A DNA stretch of 64,000 bases from Prorocentrum cordatum. Taxonomy: Eukaryota > Sar > Dinophyceae > Prorocentrales > Prorocentraceae. The stretch's first letter is position 1. Each line of letters begins with the position of its first letter. The translations under genes and the position numbers were made by a program. The stretch lies in assembly GCA_963575745.1 (NCBI GenBank), contig CAUYUJ010003670.1, positions 74,001 to 138,000 on the forward strand, read 5' to 3'. Under the pieces are notes generated by a model that was given only the letters and a program-made list of their open reading frames with translations, was not told where the DNA came from and made no database searches. Shown here in pieces: positions 54,971-64,000 of the stretch.

Positions 54971-56155
54971 CCCGTCGTCGAGAAACCAGATCAAGTGTCC
55001 AGCGACATTCTCGACGAGGCAGCTGATACTCGGCTGTCGTAGTCTCCCATGGCAGATGCGCATGAGGATGCCGTCTCCGAGGTCACCTCGGTGGCTGTGC
55101 AAGGGCGCAGCGGTCAGTTTTCCGAGCAAAGCGCCCGCGGCCGCGGACAGCTCCGCTGCGCGCGAGCCCGCAGAAGACGACGATTTGTTTGATCAGCGGT
55201 TTCGACCGCCGCCCCCGTCTGCTACAGGTGGGCGCGGCGAGGCCGCAGGTGATTCCGATGCTGGCGCCATTTCTGACGGTGAAGGCCCAGGGGGGGCGCA
55301 ATCGGCCGCGGGGCCCGTGGGCATTGGCGGTCGCGATCCGCAACGCGACGCTCCGCCGGAGAACGCAGGGAAGCGTGGATTTCGTTATGTTGAATATTGC
55401 TGGGGGCGACAGTCCGATTTCTCCCATGGGTGTCGCAGTTTTGAGGATGCTCCCGAACAGGGCCGTTGCTTTTCCGCGCAATGCTGAATTTGGATGACGT
55501 GGAGATAACGTGGAAGACGATGAGGATGAACGTTGTTGCAGGGTGGCCCAAATATAAATGATCCCATATTCTACCCCTAGCAAGCGGAAGGGGAGCATGC
55601 AGTTCACGCGTAGTCACTTGCATCTGGGTAGGCGAACCCCGCCACGGAGGTCAACTGTTGCTGAAGATCCCAGAATGCACGAATCTAGGAATTCACGCCA
55701 GTTGGGTGCAACATGAGGAAGGGCCCCAACGGCGAGCGTAGCCGTGCAATAGAAACGTACAAAGCTGAGCGACTATGAGTCTTCTGATGCGAAGACACAG
55801 GGGCGTGCCTGGCGATGTTACGTGATATTGGCGTTGTACCTGGAAGACGTAGAAATGTCGCGGCAGATGTTGCCGGCGAGCAAACCTTAGACTCGGGATC
55901 TGATCCAGATTCCGGGGTGGATTCTGAAGACGAGAGGATATGGCGGCGACGAACATGGTGCGGAGGAGCGGTTCTCAGGGGCGGTGCCGTCACTGATTCA
56001 ACCAGTGGTGGGCGTTTCCATGTACAGCCGCTTCTAGACAGATGGGCTCGCCCGGCCGAGAGCCAGACGGCCGCCGCGCAGCGGCCGCGCGTGCCCAGAG
56101 TGCCACTCCCGCCGCTTCTCCAGCGGAAGCTCATCAGGGAAAGGCATGACCTGGC
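54971..56155 (+). pseudogene. Integrase-RT linker relic
   Basis: Acidic, Ser/Gly/Arg-rich pieces in several frames (for example DSGSDPDSGVDSEDERIWRR near 55890) sit between integrase and reverse transcriptase, where copia elements have a low-complexity linker. Confidence 0.35.
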
Positions 56156-57180
56156 TTGCAATATTGCCATAATCAGTTTATTGATCGTACATGTGTATAC
56201 ATGCGATCAATTCGGGGGCCCAGGCTGTTGTTTCCACCAGTAGCTTTTGGCACTCCGTTCCGCCCGCCCTGGGCCGACATTGCGGTTGCGCGATCGGTTG
56301 CGAAGTTGGAGGCTGTTGTAAGACCAGAAGCACAGATGGCGTTGAGGGCTGAGTGGGGCCGACTCAGAGCTATCGAAACTAGGGGCGGGAACGGTTATCA
56401 GGCATACAATGATGTAGTCAATTGGCCAAATGGCAAGGCCGCACATTTTGGTCGCCTATTCGCCAGTTTCATTGAAGAGAATTCCGAGTTGCCTGAGGAT
56501 CACGAAGGTCGCGCATTCAAGGGGCGAGTTGTTCTTGCCGGGTCCGATGTTAGGGGCCAGAACAAGCGCGTCGCCATCATCCGAGAGTTTTCCAGTAGCC
56601 CTGCCGCGTTGCGCGCGCGCATTGCGGCTGATGCATATGGCTTGTTTGAGGGTCATGAAATTCAGCGGGCAGATGCTAAGCAAGCGCATGCACAATCTCA
56701 ACCCGGTGGCTCGCCCGCGTGGTTCTTCATGCCTCTAGAATGGCCCGAGTCGCGGAGGGGAATGAGAACCCTCTTCTGTCATTTGACTCCGTCAGTAGAT
56801 GGGCGCCCCGATTTAGGGGGATATTGGGAACAGCGTTGCGAGGCACACAATGTTTCCAAAGTTTCTGTTCAATGCAGCCCTTGGCGGAGCTTATCGTCCC
56901 GGGATTATTGATGCAGATGATTTTGAACCGTCGGGCCCCTCTCAACTCGTGGAGGCCAACCGTGGAAAAGCCACCCCCAGGATGTCGAAGGGCGTGGAGA
57001 TCGCCCCGCCCCCTAAAGTTGGACGCTGCCCAGATTGTCAACGCCGAGTGAACGCGAAGAGGGCGGAGTGGCATTGGGAACTTTCTACTGTCCGTGGCCC
57101 GCCTCCACCGAGGCATAAGAAGACGTTTGGCGACGGTTCGGGGGTGGGGGGGATCAAGCGGTGGTGACGTCGAAGTGGGG
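56156..57180 (+). pseudogene. Copia reverse transcriptase
   Basis: The open frame 56156-56911 contains RAFKGRVVLAGSDVRGQNKR, FSSSPAALRARIAADAYGLF, EIQRADAKQAHAQSQPGGSP and a GYWEQRCEAH end. These match the K-(A/G)-R-x-V-x-x-G...D...Q-A-Y-x-Q and GG.WE..C.. blocks of the Ty1/copia RT fingers and palm. In the next frame IIDADDFEPSGPSQLVEANR (56904) occupies the Y-V-D-D-F catalytic box, with D-A-D-D-F instead. APPPKVGRCPDCQRRVNAKR follows, corresponding to the L-G-(K/R)-Y-L-G-C block. Frameshifted and mutated, so inactive. Confidence 0.85.
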
Positions 57181-57539
57181 TGGGTGTGGGTGTGTGCGTG
57201 GGGGGTGGGGTGGGATGGGGGGGGCGCAGACGGTTGTTCGACATCCGCCTGGGTCCTATGTGCTTAGACATACCGTGGCATTGAATGCGAGTGGCTGGTT
57301 TCTGTGAGCCAAATGCTAATTTTTATGCTCGACTAAACGGACGCGGGCCCTGATGCGCACCTTTCGGCAGGCGGGAGTTGACCGATTTAGGGGGCGGCCA
57401 GAGAGGATTTGCGGGGGGAAATCGTCCCACCAGCAGGGGAAGCGCCGGCAGAGGCGTTGACCATTTCTGCCACCGTTGGCCCGCGAGGTGCAGAACTCGC
57501 GGTCCCTGGGTTGCCCGAGGATCTACGGTTGCCCCCCCC

Positions 57540-58200
57540 GCTTTCCCCAGGACCGCTTGGAGTCTTGCAATCCATTGCGGCGAAAGTATTGGTGGGTATC
57601 TTGTCTTGGGCGCGCACGGCACGTTATGACCTGTTGAGGGCAGTTTGTCACATCGCTAGTTGCGTTGCACGGGGCAACGAGATGTTTGTTTCGCTTCTTT
57701 TGTTCGACTAAAGCGACTTGTCTGAATATCAGGTTCGACAGTTTTCTGACGCAGACCTTGCGAGTGATGTACGCGCGCCAGATTATCTGGGGGCCCAATG
57801 CTAGGGCAAGCCGCGACATGGCTTCGCGGAGGCAAGCATGTGTATCTCATAGTGCGCTGGGGGGGGTGGGGGGGGATTTTGCTGGCCGGTTTGGCCTGGC
57901 GCGCAACATTGTTGGCGTCTTTTTCAGTGTTGTAAGCGGTGTGCGAATTGCGATTGCAAAGAGGCCCCGCGCGCGCAGTCATGGTGGATAATCAGGCTGC
58001 GTGCAAGGTCATGGAAGCGGCGGGGCCCCGACAATTCGCGCGTCTCCTTCAAGCCCGCCGGGTGGATGCCGCCGCCGCTTCCGGGCACAATTCAGTCGAG
58101 GCATCGTGGATTGACAGCGCGAGCGCATTCGGAGCGAGGCAGCGGGCGCGGGCGAAAAACGATTTACTGATTCCATGTCCGACCGAAGTGTCGCATTCAG
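57540..58200 (+). pseudogene. Copia RT connection and RNase H
   Basis: GVLQSIAAKVLVGILSWART and ARYDLLRAVCHIASCVA match the connection helix region (L..IA.KVL...L..AR.ARFDLLRAV). RQFSDADLASD gives the first acidic residues of RNase H. RASRDMASRRQACVSHSALG is the S-K-R-Q-x-C-V-x-x-S-(T/S) block, where the usual catalytic Glu is not seen. VDNQAACKVMEAAGPRQF (57980) is the D-N-x-A block, followed by RRVDAAAASGHNSVEASWID. Several frame changes. Confidence 0.8.
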
Positions 58201-58557
58201 TCAACGTTGTCGCGCCGAAGTTTTGGGGCGTAGCTGCCTATCGATGTAATCTGTCGTTTATGTTTGATGGCGGCCCCCCCCCAGCAACCCGGGGGGATTC
58301 TCGAGCCGCCCGCCGGCCACGAAGCGGCTGCGCGGCCCGGGGCGATTGTGCCGGGCAAGACAATGAACGGACTAAAGCGCAATGGCAAAGGGAACCCTGT
58401 CATGGGAAAGATAGCTACATCGTCTCCGACCGCCGCTTGTTCAACCGGCGTCGCGCCGGTTACGAAAGCTGCGAGCAATTGGCTGCTCGCAGCTCAGCCG
58501 GGGGGAGGCGGGCGGGGGGGCGTGGGGATCGAGGTTGCAGGTGGGGCCCAGCAAAAG

Positions 58558-59135
58558 CTTTAGAATTTCATGACAGGTTCACGCCAGAGTTCTGCCGTAG
58601 TGATCACAGTACGATTGGCCATTCCAGGAGTTTCTTCGACAGCAAATGCAAGTTTATTCGCTGCGCCGAAATGAGAGGCTCGACTTCGGATGCGGGTGGA
58701 GATGAGGCGCTTTAAGATCTTTGGGCGTTTGATGGCGAACGCGTGTCTCTTTGGGGCTGTCTAATTTGCGCGGGGCCCTCCCCGCGGCAGTGCGCGAGCG
58801 AATCTGTTTGCTATCGCGTGGGCGATCGCAGGTCCGTGAAAAGATTGGGAGGGGCCCGAACAGCGTTTCGCCAATTGGTGTGGAGTTTTTGCGACGTGGC
58901 AGAAATTATCTTCAGAGGGGGGGCGTTTTTTGTGGAGTGGCCCTCTTGGTGCCAATGTTGGCGCGACCCCCAAGCGCGCGAATTCCTGAGTGCCAATCGA
59001 TTTCGCAAGAGCATGTTGCGCGGTTGCGCGTGCGGCTTGAAGGATAGACAGGGTGATTCCATGAAAGCCTCCTGGGCGATAGCTTCTTCATCGCGCATTG
59101 TTGCGGAAGGGATTTGTCGGGGGCGAGGCGGCTCC
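58558..59135 (+). pseudogene. C-terminal extension domain of the copia polyprotein
   Basis: After RNase H one frame reads LEFHDRFTPEFCRSDHSTIG and FDSKCKFIRCAEMRGST. A second frame reads VAEIIFRGGAFFVEWPSWCQ, CGLKDRQGDSMKASWAIASS and SRIVAEGICRGRGGSH. The pattern of EFC...S.LG, then FEWP..C..W, then C.(F/L)GL.D..G..M.KSW.I..S is one I remember from dinoflagellate copia polyproteins, where it looks like a methyltransferase-type fold. That is memory, not a search. Its role in the element is unknown. Confidence 0.5.
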
Positions 59136-59850
59136 CATGCGCGCGTGGAAGCAAGTGGGGGCGATTGTCAGTTGTCGGAGAATAGTGCATGTGCTTTTGC
59201 TCGTCAGGGGCGCAGTGTTCTTGCGCGCGCATCTCGCGACCCTTCTGGTTCTCTCTCTCTCTCACACTCTCTCTCTCTCTCTCTCTCGCTCTCGCTCTCT
59301 CTCGACTGTTGCACGTTGCTTCTGCCGCCGCCGGTTTGGCTCGTGGGCATGTCTTCAAAGCGATTGGCTGCCCGCGACATGCGCCGCCCCCTTGGCGGCC
59401 GCGGTCGGGGCGGGCGGGTGGTTTTGCAATAGTCATGTTGGCGATCATGGTCGTGGTCGCAGTTGTCGCCCTGGTCGTGTTGGCGGTGGTCGTGCTGCTT
59501 ATGGTGGGCCGGCTAGTGGTGGTCGCGTTGGTGATCGTGCTGGTGTCGGTCGTTGTGGTGGTCGCGACAAGCGTGGTGGTCGTGGTGGTGGTCGCGGTCG
59601 CTGGTGGCGGTCATAATCGTCGCGGTGGACGTGGTTGCGGTCGCGGTCGCTTGTGATGATCGCGGCGGTGGCAGTCATGGCGCCGGCGTTGGCGGCGGCG
59701 ACCGCGGCGGCGGCGGCGGCGGGAACTTAGGGGCTGGATGGTGTTCAGCAGTGTCGCGGATTTTGTAATGTTAGAGGGGTGTGCTAATCTGCGAGGTCAC
59801 CCAGCAGTCGCATTCTCGCCAAGGGGGGCGTTGCGTGGGCGACTTCCCAT
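59136..59850 (+). other. CT-repeat and Arg/Gly-rich tract
   Basis: (CT)n at 59249-59305, then a GGT/CGT-rich stretch (59430-59720). In one frame it gives an Arg-Gly-Gly-rich segment (RDKRGGRGGGRGR) and in another a poly-Val segment. It could be an RGG-type RNA-binding tail of the copia polyprotein or just low-complexity DNA. Confidence 0.35.
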
Positions 59851-59864
59851 CCCCCGTGGGTGGC

Positions 59865-60060
59865 CGGCCTTTTCGGCGGCCGCGAAGCGGGCGACGCGCG
59901 CGCGATCCGCCGTGGGAGTGCCCGCCACGCGGGCGACGCACTCGCTGATGGGCCCCCTTGCGAGGGCGACGCGCGCGTTCGCGGGGGTTGCGGGCTTTTT
60001 CGGCAGCCGATGCGCGGGCGACGCGCGGGCGACGAAACGCGACGCGCCCCTTGTCGCGGA
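59865..60060 (+). repeat. GCGGGCGACGCGCGCG repeats
   Basis: The unit GCGGGCGACGCGC(G/A) recurs four to five times. The segment GG(C/G)CTTTTTCGGC(G/A)GCCG occurs near 59868 and 59992, indicating a roughly 125-bp duplication. Confidence 0.7.
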
Positions 60061-60124
60061 GGGGGTGGTCAGCGCACCGGTCGCATAACTGGGAAAGTGC
60101 GCCAGTGGATCTCCCTGAATACAC

Positions 60125-60345
60125 TAAAGGGGGGGGGTCCAGAACCCCTCCCCCCCCCACCCCCCTCCTTCAAAGGAGGGGGCGTCCGGGCCCCCCCTTC
60201 TTCCCCCTGAAGGAGGGAGGGGGTTCCCGAACCCCCCCTCCTCCCTCTCTTGAAGGGGGGGGGGGCTCCGGACCCCGCCCCCCCCCTCCCCCTTTTGGCG
60301 CTGGAAAGGGGGGGGGTGTTCGGACCCCCTCCCCCTCGTGTTCGG
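60125..60345. repeat. Tandem G/C palindromes, left set
   Basis: Five units of G-run, TCC.GAA or TCCGGA, C-run, joined by CTCCTTCAAAGGAGG-like palindromes. Long G-runs could form G-quadruplexes or cruciforms. Confidence 0.85.
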
Positions 60346-61640
60346 AGTGCGGAGTTGGGAGTAGGGAGTGGTGAGTAGTGAGTAGTGAGCTAGTGCGTAG
60401 TGAGTAGTGAGTATTGGGTAGTGAGTAGTAGTGAGTAGTGAGTATGAGTAGTGGGTAGTAAGTGGCGAGTAGGGAGTAGGGAGTAGGGAGTGGGGAGTAG
60501 TGAGTAGTGAATAGTGAGTAATTAGGGTGTACTGATAAGTGAGTAGTGAGTGGCGAGTAGTGAGTTGTGAGTAGTGAGTAGCGAGTAGTGAGTACAGAGT
60601 AGGGAGTAGGGAGTAATGAGTACTGGGTAGTGAGAAGTAGGTAGTGAGTAATGGGTGGCGAGTTGTGATTAGTGAGTAGTGAGTAGCGAGTTGTGGGTGG
60701 TGCGTAGTGCGTAGTGAGTAGTGAGTAGTGAGTAGTGGGTAGTGAGTAGTGAGTAGCGAGTAGTGAGTAGTGAGTAGTGAATAGTGAGTAGTGAGTAGTG
60801 AGTACTGAGTAGTACGTAGTGCGTAGTGAGTAGTGGGTAGTGAGTAGTGATGAATAGTGAATAGATAGTAGTGGGTAGTGGCAGTGGGTAGTGAGTAGTG
60901 AGTAGCGAGTAGTGAGTAGTGAGTAGTGAGTAGAGTGTAGTCAGTAGTGAGGAGTGGGTAGTGATTAATGAGTAACGAGTAGGGAGTAGCGAGTAGTGAG
61001 TAGTGAGTGCTGAGTAGGGAGTAGGGAGTAGGGAGTAGTGAGTAGTAAGAAGTGAATAGCGAATAGTGGGTAGTGAGTAGCGATTGGTGAGTAGTGGGTA
61101 GTGAGTAGTGAGTAGCGAGTAGTGAGTTATGACTAGTGACTAGAGATTATGTAGTGACTAGTGAGTAGGGAGTAGTAAATAGTGAGTAGTGAATCGTGAG
61201 TAGCGGGGAGTAAGTAGTGAGTATTGAGTAGCGAGTATGTATGGGAGTAGCGTGTAGCGAGCGAGTACTGAGTACTGTGTAGTCAGTATTGTGTAGGGAG
61301 TAGGGAGTAGCGAGTAGCGAGTAGTGGGTAGTGAGTAGTGATTTGTGGGCAATGAGTAGTTAGTAGTGAGTAATGAGTAGTGAGTAGTGGATAGTGGGTA
61401 GTGGGTAATGGGTAGTGATTATTGAGTAGTAAATGGGGAGTAATGAGTAGTGCTTAGTGAGTAGTGAGTATTGAGTAGTGGGTAGTGAGGAGTGAGTAGT
61501 GAGAAGGGGGGAGGGAGTAGTGAGTAGGGAGTAGTGAGTAGCGAGTAGTGGGTGGTGGGTAGTGAGTAGTGGATAGTGAGTAGTGAGTCGTGAGTAGCGA
61601 AAAGCGAGTAGTGAGTAGGGGGTAGTGAGTAGGGGGCTGA
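60345..61640 (+). repeat. GAGTAGT heptamer minisatellite
   Basis: About 1.3 kb of GAGTAGT/GAGTAGG/GAGTAGC units (GTGAGTAGTGAGTAGTG) with point variants and small indels. On the minus strand it is ACTACTC. Confidence 0.95.
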
Positions 61641-61779
61641 GGTTAGTGGTTAGGGGGTAGGGGGCCCCTCGTGACTCCCTTTGGGGCTGGGGTTAGTGGT
61701 TAGGGTTCGGATTCGGGGTTTGGGTTCGGGTGAGGACTAGGGGTAGGGGTGGCGGGGGTCGGGTTCCGGCGTCAGGGGG

Positions 61780-61950
61780 CGGCGTGGCGAAAGGGGGGGA
61801 GGGGGGGGGGGGGTTCGACCCCCCTCCTTTTTTTTGAAAGGGGGGAGGGGGGGGGGGTCCCCGACGACGGAAAGGGGGGGTGGGGGGTGGGGTTCCCGAC
61901 GACGGATCGGGGAAGGGGGGGAGGGGGGGGGTCCTAGCCCCCCCCCCTCC
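61780..61950. repeat. Tandem G/C palindromes, right set
   Basis: GGGGGTTCGACCCCCC, CTCCTTTTTTTTGAAAGG, GGGGTCCCCGACGACGG and GGGGTCCTAGCCCCC, the same design as the left set. Confidence 0.85.
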
Positions 61951-61987
61951 TGGGGAGATCCAGCGGCGCGCCCTCCATAACTGGGCC

Positions 61988-62016
61988 TTCGCACGTGGAA
62001 CAGTGGAACGTGCGAA
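61988..62016. repeat. Hairpin just outside the element's right end
   Basis: TTCGCACGT pairs with ACGTGCGAA around an 11-nt loop. It starts 3 bp after the right CATAACTGGG. Confidence 0.75.
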
Positions 62017-62101
62017 AAGAGGGCAATGACTCTAGTGGAGAATATCGAAGTGATTAGAATGACCCCGACCAACATGAATTGGGGCGCTGATTGGACGCGC
62101 G

Positions 62102-62488
62102 GTGCCGGGCTGGTATCGCATGACCGTGCAGCTATCGGGCTATCGGGAATATCGTGTTCAAAACAATGTACATAATATTGCCCGATTCGATCGGGGTCTC
62201 GTCTTTGCGTTACTGGAAACTTATTCCAGGTGGCATTCCCGCGTGGCAGTTCGATATCTTCTTGCGAAATGGGGCTCTGGCGAGATTTTTTGGCGACAGC
62301 TGGCGCTACGCATTGGCGAGCTTAAGACGCTCCTCGCCGATCTCCAGATGATAGAAGGGGGGGCGGGCGCGGAAGGACTCTGGGCAATGCCCAGTGACGG
62401 AAAAATGAGAAGACAAAAAGCAGTGTTGGAATTTGACATTGTTTTCTTCGGGCACAGTTCGCGCCGCGCCAGGAACTCGGGGGCTTGA
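62102..62488 (+). pseudogene. Unrecognised coding-like frame
   Basis: Reads IARFDRGLVFALLETYSRWH, then KWGSGEIFWRQLALRIGELK and KMRRQKAVLEFDIVFFG to a TGA at 62488. Composition is protein-like and less GC-biased than the surroundings. It lies between the heptamer element and the phosphotransferase-like segment, so it may be part of the same disrupted retroelement polyprotein. Confidence 0.3.
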
Positions 62489-62561
62489 CGTTTGTTTGCT
62501 AAGCGACATTCTGGTGGAGGTTTACAAGGATGGTTCTAAATGACAGATCCCGGCCCTGGCG

Positions 62562-63379
62562 ATGCGTGGATTATCATTGCTATCGCCCAACTGCGTTCAG
62601 ATCTTGGGCGCCCCAGCAAGTGGTCATCACTTGCTCAGTCGCTCCATTGAAGAATTCCAGAAACAGTTGGGTGGGATCGCAGATTTGCCCAGCGACGGAT
62701 TGAGGAGAGCGGTTGATGAGCTCCCAATTCCCGCGTTGATTCGGGCCGCTCAAGGGCATTCCTTTCGCGTTGTGGACATAGAACGAATGCTTGCACCATA
62801 TGAGTGCATCAGAATGTCTTCCTCTCGCGGCCCTCTAATGCGTGTCGCGTCGAATAATGCCGCGTTGCATTCGCGGTTGGGAGACGTGGAGTGCCTGGAA
62901 AAAGAGCCAGGGCTCGTTGACAAGCCTGGATTTTACAATGTAATGCGGCTACTCCATGCGATGAACACATTTCATCAGATGACGCAAAGGACGCGGCCCC
63001 CCACTGGCTCAGCTCGCGGGGGCAATCCGTCGGAGATGGCCCGCCCACTACGGTCGGTCACGCTCAACGTGCGGCCTTTTCGTTGTCGAGGCGATTGGGC
63101 CCTGAATCTACGGGCCACTTGTGGATTGTGCGCCATCAGACGCAGTGGGGCAGCATTCTGATTTCCCGCGATCCGGTGTCTCTGACAAGCGAATTTCGGG
63201 TGGTGCCTGACGGGGCGTTGGTTTCGAAGCAGAGGCCCAAGTGGGTCGATATTTCCAGGATCATAGCCTTCCAACGTGATGATGGTGCTGCAGGGTCGAC
63301 GTCGATTAAATTGTGCGATGATAGTTGGGTTTACCAGAATATTGAACTTGACTGCGGCAGTGCCAAATCTTCACTCTAA
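62562..63379 (+). pseudogene. Probable Tpt1/KptA-like RNA 2'-phosphotransferase relic
   Basis: The frame 62562-63161 contains PIPALIRAAQGHSFRVVDIE. The I-R-A-x-Q-G-H-S motif is the hallmark of the Tpt1/KptA family, which removes the 2'-phosphate from spliced tRNA using NAD. The family's later H-G-T and H-(I/V)-H-F motifs are not intact; FYNVMRLLHAMNTFHQM may be a degraded remnant. A second frame (63083-63379) reads ISRDPVSLTSEFRVVPDGAL, loosely like the S-x-N-x-V-x-L-T....G.(L/I)P end of the family. I remember such domains as frequent in dinoflagellate genomes, including in retroelement-derived proteins. Broken into frames, so not functional here. Confidence 0.45.
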
Positions 63380-63560
63380 CGGACAAATTCGCCCAGTTCT
63401 TGGCGACGATGCCATCGCAGAGGCGGATTGCGATTTCTACATTCTTCCGCGGGGCGACGATGGGCGCTACATTTGCATCAACTTGCAAAGATTTCGTACA
63501 GGATTCGGTGGCTGTCTGCCGCGTGAGGTAACTGTCTCAGGTCTCGGAAATTCACATGCT
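63380..63560 (+). pseudogene. Coding-like tail after the phosphotransferase relic
   Basis: The frame ending at 63563 reads AIAEADCDFYILPRGDDGRY and ICINLQRFRTGFGGCLPREV. No family recognised. Confidence 0.25.
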
Positions 63561-63561
63561 T

Positions 63562-63990
63562 AGCATAGCATCAAGTTGTCCGAGCAGTTTGATTCATGCA
63601 TGCGGCAGCGAGGTCTCGCGAGGCCGGTTAAGCTTGGGAGCGAACTCTTGAAATAACGGATAGACGCACAGAGCAGGGACTGCTTCGATGCTTGCAAACA
63701 TGAACTTGAAGAATATGACAAGCACAGAAGGCGATGTATTGAGAAGAAGGAGGTTCGGCTTGTAACGTCGAAAGCGGGCATTGCCTATCTTGCCAATCAG
63801 CCTGGACCTGTTCCATCATGGAGAGCCGAGAACGTCGGTGATAAATTTCCTGCGCGTCATGAACCATGCGTTCGATATCTAGAACCTTTCAAACGCAGTT
63901 CTTTCCATATAACAGACGGAAGAAAGACGATGCGAGGACCGCTGATTGGCGGCCATTTCCTTGGCGACGCACTGATCGGACTGCCGCGCT
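63562..63990 (+). pseudogene. Coding-like frame with one in-frame TAA, unrecognised
   Basis: One plus-strand frame reads KLSEQFDSCMRQRGLARPVK and LGSELLK, a TAA at 63653-63655, then in the same frame RIDAQSRDCFDACKHELEEY, DKHRRRCIEKKEVRLVTSKA, PARHEPCVRYLEPFKRSSFH and a TGA near 63988. There is no internal ATG until late, so it would be missed by a start-codon-based scan. It has regularly spaced cysteines and charged residues but no domain I recognise. It may continue the disrupted retroelement. Confidence 0.4.
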
Positions 63991-64000
63991 GATGTCACGT

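Larger units (their letters stand above)
49491..59150 (+). mobile_element. Long decayed Ty1/copia-type retrotransposon
   Basis: In order on the plus strand: coiled-coil or gag-like relics (49.6-51.6 kb), a CCCH-like zinc motif (52530), an aspartic protease (53208), an integrase zinc finger and C-terminal region (54193-54960), a reverse transcriptase (56156-57150), an RT connection and RNase H (57540-58150), then extra C-terminal domains (58558-59130). The order gag-protease-integrase-RT-RNase H defines Ty1/copia. Many frameshifts and stops make it inactive. No LTR pair was found, so the ends are approximate. Confidence 0.75.
60084..61985. mobile_element. Inverted-repeat-bounded element with G/C palindromes and heptamer array
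   Basis: The outermost 10-bp direct repeat CATAACTGGG lies at 60084-60093 and 61976-61985. Five to six bp inside are 18-bp inverted repeats: GCGCCAGTGGATCTCCCT at 60099-60116 and, reverse-complemented, 61952-61969, with 16 of 18 positions equal. Inside come G/C palindromes, about 1.3 kb of GAGTAGT-like heptamers and a second set of G/C palindromes. No coding capacity. Terminal inverted repeats plus a flanking 10-bp duplication suggest a non-autonomous DNA transposon (9-11-bp duplications are typical of MULE-type elements). The superfamily is not certain. Confidence 0.6.

Noticed and set aside
60345-61640. Possible CRISPR-like regular array
   Set aside because: Units are contiguous 7-mers without spacers; it is a minisatellite in a eukaryotic context.
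61636-61735. GGTTAGTGGTTAGGG and GGTTTGGGTTCGGG pieces, similar to telomere repeats
   Set aside because: The units are irregular and continuous with the GAGTAGT and G-rich tracts; no TTTAGGG array is present.

Overview
This window is most likely dinoflagellate nuclear DNA. The strongest evidence is a perfect 22-nt dinoflagellate spliced-leader (SL) sequence on the minus strand at 19364-19385, followed directly by a truncated relict SL at 19349-19363. This is the known signature of a trans-spliced mRNA copied back into the genome. High GC by eye, very long trinucleotide arrays, many decayed Ty1/copia and non-LTR retroelement pieces, and almost no intact long genes fit the same picture. The genus cannot be read from the sequence; a GC-rich dinoflagellate such as Prorocentrum is possible. 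A run of exactly 100 N (43186-43285) marks an assembly gap.

Layout. 1-8.7 kb: tandem and microsatellite repeats (48-bp units, ATC, GAC, GTC, an 88-bp array), plus scattered broken copies of an exon encoding an E-W-Y-P-G-L-type module. 9.0-12.3 kb: a decayed, internally deleted Ty1/copia element (gag, protease, RNase H tail), then an unrecognised coding-like relic to 14.2 kb. 16.6-17.3 kb: a frameshifted LINE-type reverse transcriptase fragment. 18.5-19.4 kb (minus): the SL-bearing retrogene, with a 25-bp minisatellite in its 3' region and GGA/TCC arrays on both sides. 19.7-20.3 kb: a 101-bp satellite that recurs at 43.3-43.8 kb. 22.3-23.4 kb: a microsatellite plus CTTGGGGGCC block between 26-bp direct repeats. 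23.7-28.7 kb: a roughly 5-kb GAC array with a 123-bp higher-order repeat. 30.3-30.5 kb: the best copy of the EWYPGL exon. 31.9-34.5 kb: nested repeats and a 228-bp inverted-repeat-bounded element. 34.9-35.4 and 40.0-41.1 kb: interrupted coding sequences. 37.0-39.8 and 44.0-45.1 kb: arrays of a near-palindromic 21-bp repeat. 46.4-49.5 kb: short exon-like pieces and one short frameshifted minus-strand gene. 49.5-59.2 kb: a long decayed Ty1/copia element with recognisable protease, integrase, reverse transcriptase and RNase H parts and extra C-terminal domains. 60.1-62.0 kb: a roughly 1.9-kb block of G/C palindromes and a GAGTAGT-type heptamer array, bounded by inverted repeats and a 10-bp direct repeat. 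62.1-64 kb: more coding-like relics, including a probable Tpt1/KptA-like (RNA 2'-phosphotransferase) segment.

How it fits together. I see no operon-like or pathway-like gene set. The window records genome turnover: mRNA recycling through reverse transcription, insertion and decay of copia and LINE elements, and expansion of simple repeats next to inserted sequence. The two most notable objects are the SL + relict-SL retrogene and the inverted-repeat-bounded heptamer element. All identifications come from reading motifs by eye; no database search was possible.
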